DNA of 6,684 nt, taken from the NCBI GenBank assembly GCA_013696525.1, contig JACCYK010000658.1:1-6684 (forward strand). Reading direction: 5' to 3'. The stretch comes from Chloroflexia bacterium (GTDB lineage: Bacteria > Chloroflexota > Chloroflexia > Thermomicrobiales > UBA6265). The position numbers and the translations under genes were made by a program. The notes below the pieces were generated by a model. The model made no database searches. It saw only the letters and a list, made by a program, of their open reading frames with translations, and was not told the origin of the DNA. Positions 1-6,684 of the stretch are shown in pieces. Position 1 is the stretch's first letter. The number at the start of each line of letters is the position of its first letter.

Positions 1-2573
<2,573 letters not shown>

Positions 2574-2671
2574 GATGCTTCCCTCCAATCCGATGGGAGT
2601 GTGCAATTGGTTGGTTCAAGATGAAATGTCGAGGGCGTCAACCCGCCATGGGCGGCCGTGATTTGCCGTGC

Positions 2672-3046
2672 CTACAGGCTCCGCCGCTCCTCGATCACGC
2701 CGAGTACCGCGAGCAAACGGTCAAACTCGTCGATGACCGCCGGTGCGTCCGCGGCACGCCCGGCCCCCAGGTCGCGAGTGGTACGCTCACGGGCGTCACG
2801 CAGCCGGCGCGTCAGTTCGAGCGCGAGTTGCACCCCGGCCAAATTGAGCCCCCGCTCTTCGACCAAGTACTTCACCTGGCGCAGGCGCTCGATGTCGCGG
2901 TCAGAGTAGAGGCGCAGGTTCCCTGTCGTCCGCGACGGCGCGATCAGCCCCTCGCGCTCATACTTTCGCAGCGTCTGCGGATGCATTTCGAGCAGGCGGG
3001 CCGCAACGCTTATCACAAACACCGGCTCACCTTGGCGCAGAGCCAT
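2672..3046 (-). CDS. hspR: HspR, MerR-family heat-shock repressor
   Basis: A 124-residue DNA-binding protein of the MerR fold. In actinobacteria and other phyla HspR binds HAIR inverted repeats and represses dnaK and clpB operons, using DnaK as co-repressor. Visible here are the HspR-type helix-turn-helix at residues 10-35, with ISVAARLLEMHPQTLRKYER and GLI, and the wing at 42-55 (GNLRLYSDRDIERL). A helical stretch follows at 56-78 (LVEERGLNLAGVQLAL). The C-terminal tail of about 45 residues is charged and lacks a metal- or drug-binding domain. The start was set at ATG 3046. It has GGAGGG 7 bases upstream, whereas the in-frame ATG at 3067 has no ribosome site and sits at the predicted transcription start. 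The gene lies upstream of clpB on the same strand and divergent from the phosphodiesterase gene. The family is near certain; HspR rather than another MerR member is supported by the MHPQTLR segment and by the clpB neighbour. Confidence 0.93.
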   Translation of the reverse strand: MALRQGEPVFVISVAARLLEMHPQTLRKYEREGLIAPSRTTGNLRLYSDRDIERLRQVKYLVEERGLNLAGVQLALELTRRLRDARERTTRDLGAGRAADAPAVIDEFDRLLAVLGVIEERRSL

Positions 3047-3053
3047 CTTGACG

Positions 3054-3060
3054 CCCTCCC
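3054..3060 (-). promoter_or_regulatory. Ribosome-binding site that fixes the hspR start
   Basis: On the minus strand GGGAGGG ends 7 bases before ATG 3046. The alternative ATG at 3067 lies upstream of this site and has no purine-rich sequence before it. The site therefore argues for the shorter 124-residue protein. Confidence 0.8.
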
Positions 3061-3072
3061 TATTCATGGCTG

Positions 3073-3101
3073 ATTATAAACATTGATACGTTCCATGTCA
3101 A
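3073..3101 (-). promoter_or_regulatory. Consensus housekeeping promoter of hspR-clpB
   Basis: Reading the minus strand, TTGACA (3096-3101) is followed after exactly 17 bases by TATAAT (3073-3078). Both hexamers match the sigma-70/SigA consensus at every position with ideal spacing. Transcription would begin near 3066, giving a leader of about 20 bases to ATG 3046 that contains its ribosome site. Such a strong promoter needs a repressor to be heat-inducible, which fits the operator-like repeat lying over it. Assignment rests on sequence match only. Confidence 0.85.
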
Positions 3102-3102
3102 C
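3082..3102. promoter_or_regulatory. HAIR-like inverted repeat, putative HspR operator
   Basis: The known HspR operator in Streptomyces is CTTGAGT-N7-ACTCAAG, whose core is TTGA-N11-TCAA. Here TTGA (3083-3086) and TCAA (3098-3101) are separated by exactly 11 bases. The outer and inner flanking bases differ from the Streptomyces consensus. The repeat covers the -35 hexamer and most of the spacer of the hspR promoter, so a bound repressor would block RNA polymerase. The match is limited to eight core bases plus spacing, but the position and the adjacent hspR gene strengthen the call. Confidence 0.6.
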
Positions 3103-3183
3103 TTATCGCGTTCAAGGTAGAGCGGTACGATGCGTCTCTGAGTCAGATAGTCGCCCTAACCGTGGCTCTGAGGAGGACGGGCA

Positions 3184-3861
3184 ATGCAGATTTTTGGCCA
3201 TCGCGGCTCATCCGGGACCGACCCCGAGAACACGACGCGAGCGTTTCGGCAGGCGCTCACGGCCGGCGCCGACGGTGTCGAGCTCGACGCCCACGCGACC
3301 ATCGACGGCATCCCCATCGTCATTCACGACGGCGATGTCGGCCGCACCACAACCGGCTCCGGTTCGGTCGACAACATGACGCTCGACGAGGTGCAACGCC
3401 TCGATGCTGGAGACGGCGAACGGATCCCGACGCTTGACGAGGTGATCGGCTCGCTGGCGGGACACCTGACGATCGACATCGAGGTCAAGCAAGCCGGTAT
3501 CGAGCGCTTGGTGCTCGATGTCCTAAACCGGCATCCAGCCGCCGACTGGTTCATCTCCTGTTTCGACTGGGGCGTGCTGGAGAACGTCCGCCGACTGAAC
3601 CCAGAAGCGGCGGTGTGGCCCCTCGCGATCGCCGCCGATGACGCGCTCTTTGCCATCGCCGAGCGGCTGCAATCTCCGGGCATCGCCCTGCAGCATCGTG
3701 CCTACACCGTCGAGGTAGCCGAGCGTTGCGCCGCCGCGGGTCTTCTGGTGGGAGTCTGGAGCGTCAACGAACCATTAGAGGGACAACGGGTGACAGGGCT
3801 TGGCGCGGCGACATTGATGACCGACTACCCGGGAATGATGAGGACCGCCCTGATCACCTGA
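3184..3861 (+). CDS. Glycerophosphodiester phosphodiesterase (GDPD, UgpQ-like)
   Basis: A 225-residue TIM-barrel enzyme that hydrolyses glycerophosphodiesters, such as deacylated phospholipids, to glycerol-3-phosphate and an alcohol. Catalytic landmarks of the family are all seen: HRG at 6-8 with His6 and Arg7, PENT at 14-17, ELDAH at 33-37 with the metal ligands Glu33 and Asp35, and VIHD at 46-49 with general acid/base His48. IDIEVK follows at 97-102 with Glu100 and Lys102. A WSVN segment and a final LMTDYP complete the barrel. There is no signal peptide or membrane segment, so it should be cytosolic, like UgpQ and unlike periplasmic GlpQ. Length is slightly short but usual for the compact bacterial group. 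The start at 3184 is fixed by AGGAGG (3171-3176), 7 bases upstream. No ugp transporter gene is adjacent, so the substrate cannot be narrowed. Upstream only a weak promoter candidate (TTATCG 3103-3108, TACGAT 3126-3131) was seen. Confidence 0.93.
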   Translation: MQIFGHRGSSGTDPENTTRAFRQALTAGADGVELDAHATIDGIPIVIHDGDVGRTTTGSGSVDNMTLDEVQRLDAGDGERIPTLDEVIGSLAGHLTIDIEVKQAGIERLVLDVLNRHPAADWFISCFDWGVLENVRRLNPEAAVWPLAIAADDALFAIAERLQSPGIALQHRAYTVEVAERCAAAGLLVGVWSVNEPLEGQRVTGLGAATLMTDYPGMMRTALIT

Positions 3862-3868
3862 AGAAGCC

Positions 3869-3892
3869 GTGGTGCCAACGGTTTGACACCAC
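3869..3892 (+). terminator. Hairpin just after the phosphodiesterase gene, possible terminator
   Basis: GTGGTG pairs with CACCAC (six perfect pairs). After one C-A mismatch, CAA pairs with TTG around a CGGT loop. The hairpin begins 8 bases after the TGA stop. No run of T follows, so it is not a classic intrinsic terminator and may act only as a 3' end stabiliser. Confidence 0.35.
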
Positions 3893-3905
3893 TCTCATCA
3901 TCCAA

Positions 3906-3961
3906 GTGGCAATCGCGCCACGTCCAACCCAATTCTGGCGGAACTACGTCCGGTTTGCCAG
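3906..3961. other. Two further small hairpins in the convergent gap
   Basis: GTGGC (3906-3910) can pair with GCCAC (3917-3921) across 6 bases. CTGGC (3935-3939) can pair with GCCAG (3957-3961) across 17 bases. They sit between the plus-strand phosphodiesterase gene and the minus-strand coxM-like gene, where transcripts from both sides should end. Neither is followed by a T-run on either strand. Five-base stems arise easily by chance in GC-rich DNA. Confidence 0.25.
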
Positions 3962-4009
3962 TACGGGACGGGTACGAAGACTTGGCTCAAGATCGCCTAG
4001 CAGGTCGAC

Positions 4010-4867
4010 CTACAGCTGGCCCGCGGCCTGCTCCAGCGCGCGCTTCGCGTACACGGTGACAAGATGGCGCCGGTAATCGGCCGAGGCGTAGTGGTCGCCA
4101 TTGATATCCAACCCGTCCGCCGCCAATGCCGCCGCGCTGGCAATGCTGTCAGCGGTCAGCGGCTTGCCAACCAAGGCTTCTTCGGCGACGGAAGCCCGCT
4201 CCGCCTTGGATGTCGCGCCGGTGACGCCGATCCGGGCAGCGCCGACGTTCCCATCGTCGCCGAGCGTGATCACCGCCGCCACACCGACCACCGCGTAGCC
4301 CGAGGCCGGATGCCGATGCTTGAGGTAGGCCATACCAGTCTTGCCTTGCGGCCTCGGGATCTGAACTTCGGTGATGACTTCATCCGGCGCCAGCGAGGTC
4401 GTCAAGAGGTCGACAAACAGCTCACTCACCGGGATCGTCCGTTGCCCGTTTGGCCCAACCGCCGTCACCGATCCATCGAGCGCCAGCACGACCGCCGTCA
4501 GATCAGCTCCTGGGTCGGAGTGCGCCAGAGAGCCGCCGAGCGTGCCTCGCGCTTGAACCTGGCGGTCCCCGAGCTGGTAGATCGTTTCCTTCAGGATCGG
4601 CAACACCTGTTTGAGATCGTCGGCCTCGTATATCTGCTCGTAGGTCGTCATCGCGCCGATCCGCACGTTCCCGTTGACGGCGATCTGCCGCAGGCTGTCG
4701 ATCCGGTTGAGATCAACCAAGGCGGACGGCGCCGCCAGGCGCAGCTTCATCGCCGGCAACAGCGAATGGCCGCCTGCCAAAATCTTCGCGTCCGGATCTT
4801 GCTGCAAAAGTTTCACCGCTTCGTCGACCGACGCCGGCCGGTGGTAGGCAAACTGGCTTGGAAACAC
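4010..4867 (-). CDS. coxM: FAD-binding medium subunit, CO-dehydrogenase/xanthine dehydrogenase family
   Basis: A 285-residue flavoprotein subunit that passes electrons from the iron-sulfur small subunit to the electron acceptor in a molybdenum hydroxylase heterohexamer (LMS)2. Form I CoxM is about 288 residues, so this is full length. The two FAD pyrophosphate-binding motifs are visible: AGGHSLLP at 31-38 and TLGGSLAHSDPGAD at 109-122. DRQVQARG precedes the second, as is usual in the family. The C-terminal CoxM-type domain runs from about 178 to the end. The start is GTG 4867, chosen because AGGAGG (4875-4880) lies 7 bases upstream; no nearby ATG has such a site. It follows the large-subunit gene on the same strand after a 122-base gap filled by a heptamer palindrome. 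The symbol follows the family name; CO as the true substrate is not implied because the large subunit is form II. Confidence 0.93.
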   Translation of the reverse strand: MFPSQFAYHRPASVDEAVKLLQQDPDAKILAGGHSLLPAMKLRLAAPSALVDLNRIDSLRQIAVNGNVRIGAMTTYEQIYEADDLKQVLPILKETIYQLGDRQVQARGTLGGSLAHSDPGADLTAVVLALDGSVTAVGPNGQRTIPVSELFVDLLTTSLAPDEVITEVQIPRPQGKTGMAYLKHRHPASGYAVVGVAAVITLGDDGNVGAARIGVTGATSKAERASVAEEALVGKPLTADSIASAAALAADGLDINGDHYASADYRRHLVTVYAKRALEQAAGQL

Positions 4868-4886
4868 GTTAACCCCTCCTTTTCGT

Positions 4887-4996
4887 GACGTGAGTCGTGA
4901 GTCGTGAGTCGTGAGTCGTGGAGGACTGTCGATCGCACGGACTTTGGTGTCAAGCGTGCGCTCTCCACTTACGCCTTACGACTCACGACCTACGAC
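4887..4996. repeat. 110-base imperfect palindrome of heptamers between coxL and coxM
   Basis: Two 35-base arms face each other around a 40-base centre. The plus-strand arm (4887-4921) is five contiguous heptamers: GACGTGA, three exact GTCGTGA and GTCGTGG. The minus-strand arm (4962-4996) is five contiguous heptamers: GTCGTAG, GTCGTGA, GTCGTAA, GGCGTAA and GTGGAGA. ACGACTCACGAC (4978-4989) can pair with the plus arm in several registers. Further inside, GTGGAG (4918-4923) pairs with CTCCAC (4963-4968), and CGCACG (4934-4939) with CGTGCG (4955-4960). A transcript through it could form a long hairpin. The outermost minus-arm heptamer contains the TAG stop of coxL, and the other end lies 6 bases from the coxM Shine-Dalgarno. 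It may be a dispersed palindromic repeat or an intercistronic RNA structure; no open reading frame of note is inside. Confidence 0.8.
4890..4920 (+). repeat. Perfect tandem heptamer GTGAGTC x4 plus partial copy
   Basis: Four exact head-to-tail copies of GTGAGTC run from 4890 to 4917, followed by a partial GTG. This is the regular arm of the larger palindrome. Perfect short tandem copies suggest slippage or recent expansion, so copy number could vary between strains. The other arm is more degenerate. Confidence 0.9.
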
Positions 4997-6684
4997 TGCA
5001 AAGCGCGCCAGATCTTCTCCGGCGTCAGCGGCATGTCCAGGTGCTTGATGCCGAGGTGCGATACCGCGTCGATCACCGCGTTGGTGACGGCGGGGGTGGA
5101 GGCGATGGTGCCGGCTTCGCCGGCGCCTTTGCTGCCCATCGGGTTGACATCAGTCGGGGTCACGGTGCGGTCGAGCTCGAACATTGGCACCATGGTCGCC
5201 TTCGGGATCGCGTAGTCGTTCATCGTCCCCGTGACCAGCTCGCCATCGTCACTGTAGACGGCGCCTTCGTACAGCGCCTGGGCCAAGCCCTGGGCGATGC
5301 CGCCATGGACTTGGCCATCGACGATCAGCGGATTGATCACATTGCCGACATCGTCCACGGCAACGTACCGGGCCAGGGTCAATTCGCCGGTCTCCCGGTC
5401 GATCTCCACCACGCAGACGTGCGTGCCGAAGGGAAAGGTGCAGTTTGGCGGGTCGTAGAAGGTGGTGGCATCAAGTACCGGCTCCATCCCCTCGGGCAGG
5501 TTGTAGCCGACGTGGGCTTGCAACGCCAGGTCTTGGAGGGTCATTCCTCGATCAGGCGATCCCTTGACGAGGGCCCGGCCATGCTCCCACTCGATGTCCT
5601 CGATCGCGGCCTCCAACTGGTGCGCCGCCAACAACTTTGCCTTCTCCTTCACCTTGGTGATGCTCTTGTAGATGGCGGTGCCGCCAACCGAGAGCGAGCG
5701 GCTGCCGTAGCTGCCGAAGCCGAAGGGAGTGCCGAGCGTGTCGGAGTGCTGGATCTCGATGTCGTCATACGGCACGCCGAGCTGATCGGCCACGAGCTGG
5801 GCAAAGGTGGTCTCATGCCCTTGCCCATGTGGCAGGGAGCCGGTAGTAACCACGACCTTTCCGGTGAGGTGAATCTGGACGTTCGCGCTCTCCCAGAGCC
5901 CGGCGCCCCAACCCTCGCCGGGGAGCCCGATCCACTTCGAGGGCGCGACGCCGCACACCTCGACATAGGACGATAACCCAATCCCGATCAGCTTCCCGTT
6001 GTCATTTTCCCGGCGCTTCGCCTGCTCCTGGAGCAATTCCTGGTAGCCAACCGCCTGCAGCGCCTTGTCGAGCGCGGGCTCGTAATTGCCGGAGTCATAA
6101 GGCAGCATCCCGACGCCGGTATCGTACGGAAAATCGCCTGGCTGGATAAAGTTCCGGCGCCGCACTTCGGCCGGATCAACCCCGGTCGCGTCAGCCACCA
6201 GGTCGCAGACCCGCTCGATCAGGAAGGCCGCCTCGGGCCGGCCGGCGCCCCGGTAGGCATCGACCATCGCGGTGTTGGTATAGACGCCGACAACCTCGAC
6301 ATGGATGTTCGGGATCTTGTAGCAGCCCGCGACCATCCGCCCGTACAAGGTGGTCGGGATGCCGGGCGCGATCGTCGACAGGTACGCGCCAAGGTTCGCC
6401 CAGGTCTTGACTTTGAGCGCGGTGATCTTGCCGTCCGCCGTGGCGCCGATCTCCAAATCGGTGGAGTGATCGCGGCCGTGCGTGCTATGAAGATAGTTCT
6501 CGGAGCGATCTTCAAAGAACTTGACCGGTCGATTGATCCGCTTCGACAGCCAGAGCACCAACGGCATGTCGAAGTAGACAAAAATCTTTTGCCCGAAGCC
6601 GCCGCCGACATCGGGTGAGATGACCCGGATTTTCTGTTCCGGCACGCCGAGGACGAAGGCCGCCGTCAGCAGCCGGTGGACGTG
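4990..6684 (-). CDS. coxL: Molybdopterin large subunit, form II CO-dehydrogenase-like (N-terminus cut by window)
   Basis: Catalytic subunit of a xanthine oxidase-family molybdenum hydroxylase, carrying the molybdopterin-cytosine-dinucleotide cofactor in the cytosol or at the inner membrane face. 564 residues plus a TAG stop are visible of an expected 780-810, so about 220-240 N-terminal residues lie past base 6684. Motifs in order, numbered in this fragment: DVGGGFGQK (about 25-33), the active-site loop AYRGAGR (143-149), LPHGQGHET in the middle, FGSYGSRS, and GSKGAGEAG with the invariant catalytic Glu at 523. AYRGAGR is the form II signature; form I CO dehydrogenases have AYxCSFR with the copper-binding Cys. 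That Cys is absent, so CO oxidation is unproven and another hydroxylation substrate is possible. The coxM-like gene follows on the same strand. The small-subunit gene (coxS) is expected upstream, outside the window. There is no frameshift or internal stop. Confidence 0.94.
   Translation of the reverse strand, partial: HVHRLLTAAFVLGVPEQKIRVISPDVGGGFGQKIFVYFDMPLVLWLSKRINRPVKFFEDRSENYLHSTHGRDHSTDLEIGATADGKITALKVKTWANLGAYLSTIAPGIPTTLYGRMVAGCYKIPNIHVEVVGVYTNTAMVDAYRGAGRPEAAFLIERVCDLVADATGVDPAEVRRRNFIQPGDFPYDTGVGMLPYDSGNYEPALDKALQAVGYQELLQEQAKRRENDNGKLIGIGLSSYVEVCGVAPSKWIGLPGEGWGAGLWESANVQIHLTGKVVVTTGSLPHGQGHETTFAQLVADQLGVPYDDIEIQHSDTLGTPFGFGSYGSRSLSVGGTAIYKSITKVKEKAKLLAAHQLEAAIEDIEWEHGRALVKGSPDRGMTLQDLALQAHVGYNLPEGMEPVLDATTFYDPPNCTFPFGTHVCVVEIDRETGELTLARYVAVDDVGNVINPLIVDGQVHGGIAQGLAQALYEGAVYSDDGELVTGTMNDYAIPKATMVPMFELDRTVTPTDVNPMGSKGAGEAGTIASTPAVTNAVIDAVSHLGIKHLDMPLTPEKIWRALQS

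Noticed and set aside
2613..2641. Possible separate clpB promoter with TTGACG at 2636-2641 in the hspR-clpB gap
   Set aside because: No acceptable -10 hexamer lies 16-19 bases downstream (the options read TTGAAC, TGAACC, GAACCA or AACCAA).
2643..2655. Small hairpin CCGCC-ATG-GGCGG between hspR and clpB
   Set aside because: The stem is 5 bases with a 3-base loop and no T-run. A terminator here would cut the hspR-clpB unit, and such stems are common by chance in this base composition.
3103..3131. Promoter for the phosphodiesterase gene (TTATCG-N17-TACGAT)
   Set aside because: Only 3 of 6 and 4 of 6 consensus bases match. Too weak to list as a feature; mentioned only as a candidate.
4887..4996. 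CRISPR array
   Set aside because: The repeats are 7 bases, contiguous and without spacers, and they are arranged as an inverted pair of arms. No cas gene is present.
4918..5976. Plus-strand open frames opposite coxL (4918-5976) and coxM (4064-4888)
   Set aside because: They are shadows of well-conserved minus-strand genes, with no recognisable domains. The first starts inside the heptamer repeat.

Overview
The window is GC-rich by eye and densely coded. It holds five protein genes. Two run off its edges: clpB lacks its last few codons at base 1, and the CO-dehydrogenase-type large subunit lacks its N-terminal part at base 6684. No rRNA, tRNA, CRISPR array, phage gene or transposase is visible. 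An HspR-type repressor paired with ClpB, next to a form II CO-dehydrogenase-like molybdoenzyme, fits a Chloroflexota bacterium of the Thermomicrobia/Sphaerobacter type. A high-GC actinobacterium is also possible. This placement is inference from gene content, not from a marker gene.

Bases 1-3101 are a heat-shock unit on the minus strand: promoter, then hspR, then clpB. The promoter is a perfect consensus housekeeping promoter (TTGACA-N17-TATAAT). An inverted repeat with the core and spacing of the HspR operator (HAIR) covers its -35 box and most of its spacer. This predicts autorepression: HspR would hold down its own gene and clpB until heat stress. The promoter position and a strong Shine-Dalgarno sequence put the hspR start at 3046, not at the longer ATG at 3067.

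Bases 3184-3861 on the plus strand encode a compact cytosolic glycerophosphodiester phosphodiesterase, divergent from hspR, with its own strong ribosome-binding site. The 148-base gap between this gene and the convergent molybdoenzyme operon holds three small hairpins and no recognisable gene.

Bases 4010-6684 on the minus strand carry the large (molybdopterin) and medium (FAD) subunits of a xanthine oxidase-family enzyme, in the order L then M. The active-site loop reads AYRGAGR, the form II signature. True aerobic CO dehydrogenases (form I) have AYxCSFR, so the physiological substrate is uncertain. The iron-sulfur small subunit would be expected just beyond base 6684.

The least ordinary piece of DNA is a 110-base imperfect palindrome (4887-4996) filling the gap between the L and M genes. 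It is built of five heptamers (GTCGTGA-like) on one strand and five on the other, around a 40-base centre. The large-subunit stop codon lies inside its outermost heptamer, and its other end lies six bases from the medium-subunit Shine-Dalgarno. No wholly new gene system was seen.
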